Of a stretch of DNA of 64,000 nt, positions 1-8,469 are shown piece after piece; the first letter of the stretch is position 1, and the number at the start of each line of letters is the position of its first letter. The notes below the pieces were generated by a model. The model was given only the letters and a program-made list of their open reading frames with translations, was not told the origin of the DNA and did not search any database. The stretch comes from Aequorivita sp. CIP111184 (GTDB lineage Bacteria; Bacteroidota; Bacteroidia; Flavobacteriales; Flavobacteriaceae), in assembly GCF_900489465.1 (NCBI RefSeq), contig NZ_UEFQ01000030.1, forward strand, positions 101,176 through 165,175. The letters run 5' to 3'. A program made the position numbers and the translations under genes.

Positions 1-396
1 TCCCTTTGGGCGTGAATGAAAATAATTTGTGGAATCTGCCTCTGAAGTTTTTTCAACAGTTCCCTTAATGATTATCTGACGTTCCATGTTTGGCCAAAAA
101 AAGGAAAGTGAAACTTTGTTGTTATTAGCTATGGACTTGCCTTTTTCACTGTTATAATTGGTATAAAAATAAAAACCGTTTTCGTCATATTTTTTCAGAA
201 GAACCACCCTACCTTTAGGATATCCATCTGTTCCAATGGTGGAGATTGTCATGGCATTCACTTCATCTATACCTCCGTTTTCCTTTACTTCAAAAAACCA
301 ACTACGGAATTGTTGCATCGGGTTTTCATCTACAGAAGCTTGGGAAAGCGTGCCTTTTTCATAAGATTTTCTATAATCGTGAAGCTTTTCAGCCAT
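1..396 (-). CDS. pdxH: Pyridoxamine 5'-phosphate oxidase, 3' end cut by window edge
   Basis: The first 132 codons of PdxH, the FMN enzyme that oxidises pyridoxamine/pyridoxine 5'-phosphate to pyridoxal 5'-phosphate in the cytosol. I translated it by hand from the ATG at 396. It opens MAEKLHDYRKSYEKGTL and continues with the family signatures FRSWFFEV, MTISTIGTDGYPKGRVVLLK (FMN and substrate loop) and FYTNYNSEKGK, then FFWPNMERQIIIKG. The reading frame is open to base 1, so the C-terminal third lies outside the window. It is the last visible gene of a minus-strand group behind rnz, with a 74-bp gap, so it may have its own promoter. The family assignment is firm; only the missing end is unknown. 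Confidence 0.93.
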   Translation of the reverse strand, partial: MAEKLHDYRKSYEKGTLSQASVDENPMQQFRSWFFEVKENGGIDEVNAMTISTIGTDGYPKGRVVLLKKYDENGFYFYTNYNSEKGKSIANNNKVSLSFFWPNMERQIIIKGTVEKTSEADSTNYFHSRPKG

Positions 397-470
397 AGGT
401 AAAGTTTTAACGCAAGTTAAGAGTTTTAAATAATCTTTAAAACAGTGTCCTATTAAATCTGTATTAAAAT

Positions 471-1376
471 TTAAAAAGAAAAACGTTTGCCATCTTCGGC
501 CAAATCAACATTTTCAAAGACTTCCTGCGCCTCTTTTCTGAAAAGTTCCAAATTACCATAACGTCCAGAATAATGGCCAAGAATTAAAGTTCCAACTTTT
601 GCTTTTTTGGCTATAACAGCAGCCTCTTTTGCTGTGCTGTGCTTCGTTTTCTCACAAAGATGATGGTGTTCCTCCAAAAAGGTAGATTCGTGATATAAAA
701 CTGTTGCTCCTTCAATTTGCGGAATCATCTCGGGGTTGTAGGCAGTGTCACTGCAATATGCATAGGATTTTGTTGGTGGCGGATCAAAAGTTATATCATT
801 ATTCGGGATTAGTTTTCCCGTTTTATCCTCAACATCAAAGCCTTGTTTTATTTTATTGTAGTAGCTCAAATCAATATTGAGTTTTCTAGCTGCTTCCACA
901 TTCAGCTTACGTTCATCCGGTTTTTCCTTAAAAAAAAATCCATTTGTATAGACTCTGTGGGCTAAAGGAATTGTTTCCACACTAAGTTTATCGTCTTCAA
1001 AAATTATTTGGGGAGAAGTTTCCTCCAATTCATGAAAATACAGTGGATAATTGGTATATGTTTTCCCAAGCTTTAAGAGTAATAAAATCGCTTCTTTTAT
1101 TCCTTTAGGGCCATAAACATGAAGCTCTGCTTCCCTTCCCAAAAGAAGAAAAGTAGAAATTAAACCAGGTAATCCAAAAAAGTGATCACCGTGCAAATGT
1201 GAAATGAAAATGTGTTTGATCCTTGAAAACTTAACTTTATATTTTCGCAACTGAACTTGTGTGCCTTCACCACAATCAATTAAAAATAAATGCCCCTTCA
1301 TTTCCAAAACCTGTGCAGTTGGATGTGCTGAGGCTGTTGGTGTTGCAGAATGGCATCCTAGGATTGTTAAGTTCAT
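471..1376 (-). CDS. rnz: Ribonuclease Z (tRNA 3' endonuclease)
   Basis: A 301-aa metallo-beta-lactamase-fold endonuclease that cuts the 3' trailer from tRNA precursors. The zinc-binding motif SHLHGDHFFGLPG lies near residue 62. Further family signatures are LGCHSATPT at the N-terminus, the exosite region around GPKGI, YCSDTAYNPEM (metal-ligand Asp), YHESTFLEEH and LGHYSGRY (C-terminal His). The length matches the short bacterial RNase Z form. An in-frame TTG two codons upstream (1382) is possible, but the ATG at 1376 gives the usual MNLTILG start. It follows the STAS-like gene by about 80 bp on the same strand. Confidence 0.95.
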   Translation of the reverse strand: MNLTILGCHSATPTASAHPTAQVLEMKGHLFLIDCGEGTQVQLRKYKVKFSRIKHIFISHLHGDHFFGLPGLISTFLLLGREAELHVYGPKGIKEAILLLLKLGKTYTNYPLYFHELEETSPQIIFEDDKLSVETIPLAHRVYTNGFFFKEKPDERKLNVEAARKLNIDLSYYNKIKQGFDVEDKTGKLIPNNDITFDPPPTKSYAYCSDTAYNPEMIPQIEGATVLYHESTFLEEHHHLCEKTKHSTAKEAAVIAKKAKVGTLILGHYSGRYGNLELFRKEAQEVFENVDLAEDGKRFSF

Positions 1377-1457
1377 ATTCAAGTTTTCAGTGGGTAATTT
1401 CAGGGGGGCATTACAGTGTTCAAAAAGAAAATTGCAACTGCAATTACTGCTGAAAAT

Positions 1458-1793
1458 TTAAAACCCTAAGTCCCGCTCAATTTCTTCCATTTCCACAATA
1501 TCGCCAGCTTCTTGAAGTGTTGGGACCACGATCATTTCAAAAGGAACTTCGTCAATATCGATGGCGTCATTCACAATTACAAATGATTGTTTTGTTTTAC
1601 GGTGAAGGTTGGAGGTTTTAATAAACTGTAATAAATGTGGTAGTTCTAATGAATCATATTTCAATAAGTTCAAAACTACATTCTGCCCTTTATATTTGGA
1701 AGGCACTTGGCTCTCGATAAATGAGGCGAAGTCAATAATATCGTCCTTTTCATCTTCAAGGACCACGAAATTCGGGTGATTCTCAATCTTCAT
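1458..1793 (-). CDS. Small STAS-like protein between pyrB and rnz
   Basis: A 111-aa soluble acidic protein. Its alternating hydrophobic/charged pattern (VVLNLLKYDSLELPHLLQF, SFVIVNDAIDIDEVPFEMIV) and its C-terminal VPTLQEAGDIVEMEEIERDL helix resemble anti-sigma-factor-antagonist (STAS) folds; this is inference from pattern. The ATG overlaps the pyrB TGA (ATGA), so it is probably translationally coupled to pyrB. I recall homologues in this position in flavobacteria that are mislabelled as ribonuclease Z because of the downstream gene. It has no zinc motif and is not a nuclease. No phospho-acceptor serine can be assigned confidently, so its role is unknown. Confidence 0.85.
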   Translation of the reverse strand: MKIENHPNFVVLEDEKDDIIDFASFIESQVPSKYKGQNVVLNLLKYDSLELPHLLQFIKTSNLHRKTKQSFVIVNDAIDIDEVPFEMIVVPTLQEAGDIVEMEEIERDLGF

Positions 1794-2719
1794 GATTTAA
1801 TTTTTGATGCCAATAAATAGATTATTGCCATACGTATGGCAACGCCGTTCTGTACCTGTTCCAAAATGATGGACTGTTTGCTGTCTGCCACATCGCTGGT
1901 TATTTCTACACCGCGGTTTATTGGGCCTGGGTGCATTATAACAATTTCTTTATTTAATGAATCTAGCAGTTGTTTGTTTATTCCAAATTGCTGCGTGTAC
2001 TCTCTTGTTGTTGGGAAATAACTTATATCCATCCGTTCATTTTGAACACGTAACATATTTGCTACATCACACCATTCCAAAGCTTTGCGAAGATTGGTTT
2101 CAACACCTACATTAAGTTTTTCTATATATTTAGGGATAAGTGTTTTAGGACCGCACACTTTAACAGTAGCTCCAAGTTTTTGAAGTGCGAAAATATTAGA
2201 TAAAGCAACTCGTGAGTGAAAAATATCACCCACAATTACAATTTTTTTGCCTGCTACATCTCCCAGCTTTTCTCGAATTGAATAACTATCGAGCAAGGCT
2301 TGTGTGGGATGTTCGTGAGCTCCGTCGCCGGCATTAATTATACTTGCATCAACGTGTTTTGAAAGAAATACACCAGCTCCCGGATTTGGGTGGCGCATCA
2401 CTACCATATCCACTTTCATAGAAAGAATATTGTTTACGGTATCAATTAATGTTTCGCCTTTGGTTACAGAAGAACTTGACGAAGCGAAATTAATAACATC
2501 TGCAGACAATCGCTTCTCTGCAAGTTCAAATGAAAGCTTGGTTCTTGTACTGTTTTCAAAGAATAGATTGGCAATGGTAATATCGCGGAGCGAAGGAACT
2601 TTTTTAATAGGCCGATTGATAACTTCCTTAAAATGATCTGCCGTTTCGAAGATGAGTTGAATATCAGCTTCGGTAATATATTTAATTCCCAATAAGTGGT
2701 TTACACTTAGTTCGCTCAT
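1790..2719 (-). CDS. pyrB: Aspartate carbamoyltransferase catalytic chain
   Basis: A 309-aa enzyme joining carbamoyl phosphate and L-aspartate to N-carbamoyl-L-aspartate, the first committed step of pyrimidine synthesis. The carbamoyl-phosphate loop is FFENSTRTKLSFELAEKRL (about residues 52-70). Also visible are MVMRHPNPGA, HPTQALLDSYSI, GDIFHSRVALSN and HPGPINRGVE, all standard ATCase signatures. No pyrI regulatory chain is nearby. It lies 86 bp downstream of pyrR on the same strand, with a hairpin in the gap, and its stop overlaps the next start. A dihydroorotase-like protein that lacks metal ligands lies about 32 kb away (34777-36033) and could be a structural partner. Confidence 0.97.
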   Translation of the reverse strand: MSELSVNHLLGIKYITEADIQLIFETADHFKEVINRPIKKVPSLRDITIANLFFENSTRTKLSFELAEKRLSADVINFASSSSSVTKGETLIDTVNNILSMKVDMVVMRHPNPGAGVFLSKHVDASIINAGDGAHEHPTQALLDSYSIREKLGDVAGKKIVIVGDIFHSRVALSNIFALQKLGATVKVCGPKTLIPKYIEKLNVGVETNLRKALEWCDVANMLRVQNERMDISYFPTTREYTQQFGINKQLLDSLNKEIVIMHPGPINRGVEITSDVADSKQSIILEQVQNGVAIRMAIIYLLASKIKS

Positions 2720-2758
2720 TGTTTTTTTATTAAAAACGCCATAGACTGGATGCTTTAC

Positions 2759-2791
2759 GCTTTAGGCCGCCTATTGCATACTGCCTAAAGC
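2759..2791 (-). promoter_or_regulatory. Hairpin in the pyrR-pyrB intercistronic gap
   Basis: A perfect 9-bp inverted repeat (GCTTTAGGC / GCCTAAAGC) with a 15-nt loop lies between pyrR and pyrB on the transcribed strand. No U-tract follows directly, so it is not a clean terminator. In Bacillus, PyrR acts on leader RNA upstream of pyr genes, so an attenuation-type role is conceivable, but no convincing PyrR-binding consensus was found. A simple mRNA processing or stability hairpin is equally possible. Confidence 0.3.
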
Positions 2792-2805
2792 TTGTGGCGA
2801 AAATT

Positions 2806-3345
2806 TTAACTTTTAACTAAATACACAGCGTCTTCTCCATCATTTTCTTTCCAACAAACCCGTACCTTTTCCCCATCAAATGCATCTACCTGCCTACCTC
2901 GATAATCTGGCTGAATAGGTAAATGACGACTAAAACGGCGATCAATTAATGTAAGTAGTTCAATCTCTGAAGGTCTTCCAAAAGATTGCATGGCCGTTAA
3001 TGCAGAATTAATACTTCTTCCCGTAAAAAGTACATCATCTATAAAAACAACGTTTTTATCTTCAACAATAAAATCAATCCGGGTTTGATTGGCCTCTAAA
3101 GGTTTTTCACTTCTTCGAAAATCATCGCGATAAAAGGTAATGTCTAAATAGCCAAGCTTGATGTTCTTAATTTTATATTCGGTTTCAAGTAATATTTTAA
3201 GTCTTTCGGCTAAAAATACACCTCGAGGCTGAATTCCAATAAGTACGGTTTTGGAGAAATCGTCGTGTTTTTCAATCAATTGACAAGCCAAACGGTTAAG
3301 CGCAATGTTTATCTCTGTTGCGTTTAGTAACACTTTTTGGCTCAT
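2806..3345 (-). CDS. pyrR: PyrR: uracil phosphoribosyltransferase / pyr regulator
   Basis: A 179-aa PRTase-fold protein. The PRPP-binding motif NVVFIDDVLFTGRSINSAL is near residue 100, followed by LIDRRFSRHLPIQPDYRGR. In firmicutes PyrR binds UMP and pyr mRNA to attenuate transcription, and it has uracil phosphoribosyltransferase activity; whether it regulates RNA in Bacteroidota is not shown by sequence. The start is the ATG at 3345 (MSQKVLLNATEIN), which gives the usual family length. The frame stays open to 3438, but that extension runs into the rpsA terminator and past a TAnnTTTG box at 3380-3373, so it is not coding. It precedes pyrB. Confidence 0.95.
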   Translation of the reverse strand: MSQKVLLNATEINIALNRLACQLIEKHDDFSKTVLIGIQPRGVFLAERLKILLETEYKIKNIKLGYLDITFYRDDFRRSEKPLEANQTRIDFIVEDKNVVFIDDVLFTGRSINSALTAMQSFGRPSEIELLTLIDRRFSRHLPIQPDYRGRQVDAFDGEKVRVCWKENDGEDAVYLVKS

Positions 3346-3372
3346 AGGAAGTTCTGAATTGTATTCAGAAAG

Positions 3373-3380
3373 CAAAAATA
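3373..3380 (-). promoter_or_regulatory. -7 promoter box upstream of pyrR
   Basis: TATTTTTG on the minus strand matches the flavobacterial -7 consensus TAnnTTTG, 28 bp upstream of the pyrR ATG. No TTG -33 element was found at the usual spacing. It supports the internal pyrR start and separate transcription from rpsA. Confidence 0.5.
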
Positions 3381-3438
3381 CATTTTTTTTGGCTTTTAAA
3401 AGTGATGTATTTAAAATTGATTTAAATCCAGAAAGCAA

Positions 3439-3466
3439 AAAAGCCTCTCGTTTCCGAAAGGCTTTT
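3439..3466 (-). terminator. Rho-independent terminator of rpsA
   Basis: Stem AAAAGCCT / AGGCTTTT with a 12-nt loop, followed on the minus strand by a run of T. It lies 21 bp past the rpsA stop codon. Confidence 0.85.
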
Positions 3467-3487
3467 CTTTATTTATAAATGTAACGA

Positions 3488-5380
3488 TTATTTTTTACCG
3501 TCCATTTTGTCTTTAAGTGCTTGAAGCGCAGAGTTAGCATCACCTAAAGTGGTTTTTGCCTCTTCCTGTGAAGATGCTTGTTTTTTAACAGCTTCTTTTA
3601 CAATTTTCGCTTCTTCTTCTTTGTGAAGTATCATATGTGAAGCAACCACTTTCTTGAATTCTTTGTTGAATTCAATAATTTGAAATTCTGCTTCATCACC
3701 TTTCTTCAACATAGAACCATCTTCTTTTTCAAGGTGACGGCTTGGTACGAAAGCTACGATATCATCGTTAAAGTTTATTGTTGCTCCTTTATCCACTACT
3801 TCAGCAATTGTAGCAGTGTGCTTAGTTCCAACAGCAAATTCGTCTTCGTATTTATCCCAAGGGTTTTCTTCAGTTTGTTTATGACCTAAACTAAGTTTAC
3901 GGCCTTCAACGTCCAATTCCAATACAACCACTTCAAGTGTGTCACCAATATTGGTAAATTCACTTGGGTGCTTGATTTTCTTGGTCCAAGAAAGATCGCT
4001 TATGTAGATAAGCCCATCGATACCTTCTTCCAATTCAACAAAAACACCAAAATTGGTGAAATTGCGAACAATACCTTTATGGCGTGAACCAACTGGGTAT
4101 TTTTTAGTGATATCAGTCCATGGGTCTGGAGTCATTTGTTTAATACCAAGGCTCATTTTACGTTCTTCCTTATCCATTGTAAGGATTACCGCTTCAACCT
4201 CATCACCAACATTCACGAAATCCTGTGCACTACGTAAGTGTGTAGACCAAGACATTTCGCTAACGTGAATAAGACCTTCAACACCTTCAGCAACTTCAAT
4301 AAATGCACCGTAGTCTGCAATAACAACTACTTTACCTTTTACTTTATCACCAACTTTCAACTCTTCTCCAAGAGCTTCCCATGGGTGAGGATTCAATTGC
4401 TTAAGACCTAATTGGATACGTGTTTTATCTTCATCGAAATCAAGAATTACAACGTTCAATTTCTGATCAAGTTCAACAATCTCATTTGGATGGTTGATAC
4501 GTGACCAAGAAAGGTCTGTAATGTGAACAAGTCCATCAACACCACCAAGATCAACAAATACTCCGTATGAAGTGATGTTTTTAACAACACCTTCAAGTAC
4601 TTGTCCTTTTTCAAGTTGGCCGATGATTTCTTTTTTCTGCTCTTCAATATCCGCTTCAATAAGCGCTTTGTGAGAAACAACAACGTTTTTAAATTCGTGG
4701 TTAATTTTAACAACTTTGAATTCCATTGTTTTACCAACGTAAACATCGTAATCACGGATTGGTTTAACATCAATTTGCGAACCTGGCAAGAATGCTTCGA
4801 TACCGAAAACATCTACGATCATACCACCTTTCGTACGGCATTTTACGTAACCGTTTACGATTGTAGCTTCGTCGTGAGCCGCATTTACGCGATCCCAAGC
4901 CTTAATGGTTCTAGCTTTACGGTGGCTAAGAATTAATTGACCAGTACTGTCCTCACGAACGTCGATCAATACCTCTACTTTGTCACCAACTTTTAAATCT
5001 GGATTGTAACGGAATTCATTTAAAGAAACAACACCCTCACTCTTCGCGTTAATGTCAATGATTGCATCACGATCTGTAATGAAAACCACCTTTCCTTCAA
5101 CAACTTCGTCATCAAGTGTGTCTACGAAATTCGCAGCTACTAGTTTTTCGAATTCTTCCAGCTTACCATCGTCAATAGGATCAATACCCTCTTCGTAGTT
5201 GTGCCAGTTGAAATCTGCAAGAAATTTTTCAGGATTGCTTTCCTTTAAAGAAACCTCCTTTGCAGGTTTTTTAGTTTCCTCAGTTTGAGTTTCTTCAGTT
5301 GCCATTTCTGCAACTGCATTTTCCTCTTGTTTTTTTGCAGCTTTTTCTTCAGCTACTTCTTTGTTTGCTTTATCAGCCAT
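3488..5380 (-). CDS. rpsA: 30S ribosomal protein S1
   Basis: A 630-aa protein with six S1 RNA-binding domains, at roughly residues 97-160, 174-243, 259-330, 343-417, 430-503 and 516-583. Domains 3-5 carry the classic pattern G-x-V-x(6)-GVFVDLGG-x-DGLVH-x-SDLSW. An acidic Ala/Glu/Lys-rich extension of about 90 residues precedes domain 1, and a Lys/Glu-rich tail ends the protein; both are typical of Bacteroidota S1. It helps mRNA bind the small ribosomal subunit, which matters here because genes in the window lack Shine-Dalgarno sequences. It is monocistronic by layout: own promoter at 5579-5550, a leader of about 165 nt, and a terminator at 3439-3466. Confidence 0.97.
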   Translation of the reverse strand: MADKANKEVAEEKAAKKQEENAVAEMATEETQTEETKKPAKEVSLKESNPEKFLADFNWHNYEEGIDPIDDGKLEEFEKLVAANFVDTLDDEVVEGKVVFITDRDAIIDINAKSEGVVSLNEFRYNPDLKVGDKVEVLIDVREDSTGQLILSHRKARTIKAWDRVNAAHDEATIVNGYVKCRTKGGMIVDVFGIEAFLPGSQIDVKPIRDYDVYVGKTMEFKVVKINHEFKNVVVSHKALIEADIEEQKKEIIGQLEKGQVLEGVVKNITSYGVFVDLGGVDGLVHITDLSWSRINHPNEIVELDQKLNVVILDFDEDKTRIQLGLKQLNPHPWEALGEELKVGDKVKGKVVVIADYGAFIEVAEGVEGLIHVSEMSWSTHLRSAQDFVNVGDEVEAVILTMDKEERKMSLGIKQMTPDPWTDITKKYPVGSRHKGIVRNFTNFGVFVELEEGIDGLIYISDLSWTKKIKHPSEFTNIGDTLEVVVLELDVEGRKLSLGHKQTEENPWDKYEDEFAVGTKHTATIAEVVDKGATINFNDDIVAFVPSRHLEKEDGSMLKKGDEAEFQIIEFNKEFKKVVASHMILHKEEEAKIVKEAVKKQASSQEEAKTTLGDANSALQALKDKMDGKK

Positions 5381-5549
5381 TTGTTTGTAGAATTGATTTT
5401 TTACAGCTCCGAAGTTTCGGCAATACCTTTAAAAACCAATGTTTTGTATTCTGCTTTGTTACAAGATTTTAATGCGACTATCCCACAGAAGGGTTTGTTT
5501 TTGTTTTGTTTCAATTCCTCTTATTCTTGACTCGTCGCTAAAAGGGGTG

Positions 5550-5579
5550 CAAAAATAATGTTTTTCTTTTGAAAATCAA
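5550..5579 (-). promoter_or_regulatory. rpsA promoter
   Basis: On the minus strand, TTG (5579-5577), a 19-bp spacer and TATTTTTG (5557-5550) match the flavobacterial promoter TTG-N17-23-TAnnTTTG. Transcription should start near 5545. That leaves a leader of about 165 nt (5545-5381) without an ORF I would call a gene. Confidence 0.7.
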
Positions 5580-5647
5580 AAGGTTTGGAAACAGAAAGTA
5601 AGATTTCTTCTGAAGAAATAAATTAAAACAGGCTTTGTTTAGAAACA

Positions 5648-8344
5648 TCAAAACAACAACCCTTGTCCGCCTTCATCTGTTTTGGAGCCATTATCGTCGT
5701 TTGAATCGTTTGCCTCTGAATTATTTTCGACTTCAGGCCCTTCTTCATCTGAAGCCATATCTTCCTCATCCACAACGTCCATCTCTTCTGGCTCAATAGC
5801 TGGAGGTGGATCGTAAGGCAAAGGTTCTAAGGTGTTTATTTCCAAAACCTTTTCCTTAGTCAGTTGGTTGCCCATTGCGGTAATTCCTTTTACAGCGATG
5901 AATTCTTCCAAATTAAGCTCCATATTTTCATCACGCTCCTGCCCTCTTTTTTTGGCAAAAACAATCTGTGTCATTGGGCGGTAATCTGTAAAAATCTTCT
6001 CGAGGTATGAATTGGGGTGCTCAGTGATAATAGTTTCTTCTTTATCTGGATGTTCAATCAAAAAGCGCTTCACATAAAAAAGTTCCTTTTCTCCTTCCCA
6101 ATAAATGGCACTTAATGGTTTTTTGGGATCCCACTTTTCAAGAATAATCATGTCGTCATCAAAACGTAGCTGAAGATCGGGAACTACTGTTTTAACAATG
6201 CCTTTTTGATTTACGATAAGCAATCTATCTTCTTTCCTAAATTCACCTAAAAGCTCCCCGCGTTCATCAACATTTAAGCGCTGCACAGAATCATCAAACC
6301 ATATTTTTCGGGGTTTCAACGTGGAAAGTCCTTTCTCTTTAAGCTCAATTTTTTTAATGGAATACTTGGTGACAATATTTCCTTTGGAATTTCTTCCTTT
6401 AACCAACTGATCGGCAAAATCAAGATCAAATTTCAGTTTTTTGATGCTTCCACTTTGGCGCAAATAAATGGTGACAACTTCGGCTTCACCATTAGCGTTT
6501 GCCGTAAAATAAAGTACTTTGGAGCCTTTATTTCCATTGGTCATATCATACTCTCTATCTCTAGTCGTAGAAGTTACCGCAAAGCGCTTCACATAATTTG
6601 CACCACGTGCACCATCGCGATATACCATGTTGTATATGGTTCGCTTATCCTTCTTTTTAAATACCGCTACGTGGATAATACCTTTGCCTACAAAAGTTTT
6701 TTGGTCCACTTTGGTGACCATCATAACTCCATCTTCGGTGAAAACTATAATGTCATCAATATCACTGCAATCAGTAACATATTCGTCGCGTTTTAAACTT
6801 GTACCCACAAAGCCTTCTTCGCGGTTTACATACAGTTTTGTATTTCTGATTATAACTTTCGTTGCTTCTATATCATCAAATGTTCTAATTTCGGTTTTAC
6901 GTTCCTTTCCGGCTCCGTAATCCTTTTTCAACCTTTTGAAATAGTCAATCGCATATTCAATCAAATTCGCTAAGTGATGCTTTATCTTAGCTATGCTATC
7001 TTCCAGCGCATCAATCTTTTGCTGCGCTTTATCAATATCAAATTTAGAAATTCTTTTAATGCGAATTTCTGTCAAGCGCACTATGTCTTCTTCGGTAACG
7101 GCGCGCTTTAAATGCTTAATGTGTGGCTGCAAACCTTTATCAATTGCGGCAATTACACCTTCCCAAGTTTCTTCTTCTTCTATGTCGCGATAGATTCTGT
7201 TTTCAATGAAAATACGTTCCAAGGAAGCAAAATGCCACTGCTCCTCAAGTTCACCCAATTGAATTTCGAGTTCGCTTTTTAGCAATTCTACTGTGCGGTC
7301 CGTACTAACGCGAAGCATTTCGGAAACACCTACAAATAAAGGTCTATTGTCTTCAATAACACAGCCTAATGGCGAAATTGAAGATTCACAAGCAGTGAAT
7401 GCATAAAGCGCATCAATAGTTTTATCTGGCGATATACCGCTAGGCAAATGAATTTGGATTTCTACTTCAGCAGCAGTGTTATCCTCTATTTTTTTGATTT
7501 TTATTTTCCCCTTTTCATTCGCTTTCAGAATGGTGTCAATCAGCGACGAAGTATTGGTTCCAAATGGGATTTCGGTAATTATAAGTGTGTTTTTATCCAG
7601 TTGGTTGATTCTGGCTCGACTGCGAATTTTACCGCCTCGCAAACCATCGTTATAATTGGCAACGTCCATAATCCCGCCCGTTGGAAAATCTGGGTAAATC
7701 TGAAATTTTTTCCCTTGCAAGTGCTTGATGGAAGCATCAATGAGTTCAAGAAAGTTATGTGGAAGAATTTTAGTAGAAAGTCCAACGGCAATCCCTTCTC
7801 CACCTTGATTCAACAATAGCGGAAATTTAACAGGAAGATTGATTGGCTCTTTTCTTCGTCCATCATAAGAAGCCTGCCACCTAGTTACTTTTGGGTGATA
7901 AACTACATCCAAGGCAAATTTTGAAAGTCGTGCCTCAATATATCGTGAAGCTGCAGCACTATCACCCGTGAGAATGTTTCCCCAGTTTCCTTGGGTATCT
8001 ATCAACAAATCTTTTTGACCAATTTGCACCATGGCATCAGCAATACTAGCATCCCCGTGCGGGTGGTATTGCATGGTGTGACCAACAATATTCGCAACTT
8101 TGTTATAACGCCCATCATCCAAATCTTTCATAGACTGCATAATACGGCGTTGCACAGGCTTAAACCCGTCCTCAATTGCAGGTACTGCGCGTTCCAAGAT
8201 TACATAACTTGCATAATCCAAAAACCAGTCGCGGTACATTCCAGTTACCTTTTTTATGGATTCGCCAGACGTATCGTCATTTACGCCCAAGTAGTCTGGG
8301 CCCGTGATTTCTTGTTCTTCGTTATTGTCGAGTTCGTCACTCAT
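5648..8344 (-). CDS. parC: DNA topoisomerase IV subunit A
   Basis: An 898-aa type IIA topoisomerase A subunit, the DNA breaking-rejoining partner of the parE product. The catalytic tyrosine is Tyr135 in SAAASRYIEARL. The quinolone-region helix is near HPHGDASIADAMVQ (about residues 94-107). A long coiled-coil region near residues 440-480 precedes the C-terminal beta-pinwheel-like part, and the protein ends in an acidic Glu/Asp/Asn tail. I see no clear GyrA box, and the neighbour is parE rather than gyrB, which favours topoisomerase IV over gyrase. Bacteroidota ParC are usually of this length. It lies downstream of parE with a lipoprotein gene and a repeat between them. Confidence 0.95.
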   Translation of the reverse strand: MSDELDNNEEQEITGPDYLGVNDDTSGESIKKVTGMYRDWFLDYASYVILERAVPAIEDGFKPVQRRIMQSMKDLDDGRYNKVANIVGHTMQYHPHGDASIADAMVQIGQKDLLIDTQGNWGNILTGDSAAASRYIEARLSKFALDVVYHPKVTRWQASYDGRRKEPINLPVKFPLLLNQGGEGIAVGLSTKILPHNFLELIDASIKHLQGKKFQIYPDFPTGGIMDVANYNDGLRGGKIRSRARINQLDKNTLIITEIPFGTNTSSLIDTILKANEKGKIKIKKIEDNTAAEVEIQIHLPSGISPDKTIDALYAFTACESSISPLGCVIEDNRPLFVGVSEMLRVSTDRTVELLKSELEIQLGELEEQWHFASLERIFIENRIYRDIEEEETWEGVIAAIDKGLQPHIKHLKRAVTEEDIVRLTEIRIKRISKFDIDKAQQKIDALEDSIAKIKHHLANLIEYAIDYFKRLKKDYGAGKERKTEIRTFDDIEATKVIIRNTKLYVNREEGFVGTSLKRDEYVTDCSDIDDIIVFTEDGVMMVTKVDQKTFVGKGIIHVAVFKKKDKRTIYNMVYRDGARGANYVKRFAVTSTTRDREYDMTNGNKGSKVLYFTANANGEAEVVTIYLRQSGSIKKLKFDLDFADQLVKGRNSKGNIVTKYSIKKIELKEKGLSTLKPRKIWFDDSVQRLNVDERGELLGEFRKEDRLLIVNQKGIVKTVVPDLQLRFDDDMIILEKWDPKKPLSAIYWEGEKELFYVKRFLIEHPDKEETIITEHPNSYLEKIFTDYRPMTQIVFAKKRGQERDENMELNLEEFIAVKGITAMGNQLTKEKVLEINTLEPLPYDPPPAIEPEEMDVVDEEDMASDEEGPEVENNSEANDSNDDNGSKTDEGGQGLLF

Positions 8345-8382
8345 TATTTATTACCTATTCTTTAATTTTATTTTTTATTCTC

Positions 8383-8466
8383 TGTGTAACTCTGTGATTC
8401 TTTGTGTAACTCTGTGTTATAGCTATTACGACAAGTTGCGCAAAGGTTTCACAGAGATTCACAAAG
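8383..8466. repeat. Intergenic CTCTGTG-type direct and inverted repeat
   Basis: TGTGTAACTCTGTG occurs twice with a 20-bp period (8383-8396 and 8403-8416). An imperfect reverse copy lies at 8450-8466, giving 17-nt arms with 3 mismatches against 8400-8416. It can fold into a stem-loop upstream of parC. It resembles short dispersed intergenic repeats; no protein is encoded. Confidence 0.6.
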
Positions 8467-8469
8467 GTT

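Noticed and set aside
1259..1461. Plus-strand frames over the rnz start region
   Set aside because: They are shadows of rnz and its upstream gap, with no recognisable domain.
3346..3438. In-frame N-terminal extension of PyrR
   Set aside because: It overlaps the rpsA terminator and a TAnnTTTG box, and the product would exceed the family length; ATG 3345 gives 179 aa.
4456..4936. Long open frames overlapping rpsA in other frames
   Set aside because: They lie within the S1 gene, have no family pattern, and are shadows of its repeated codons.
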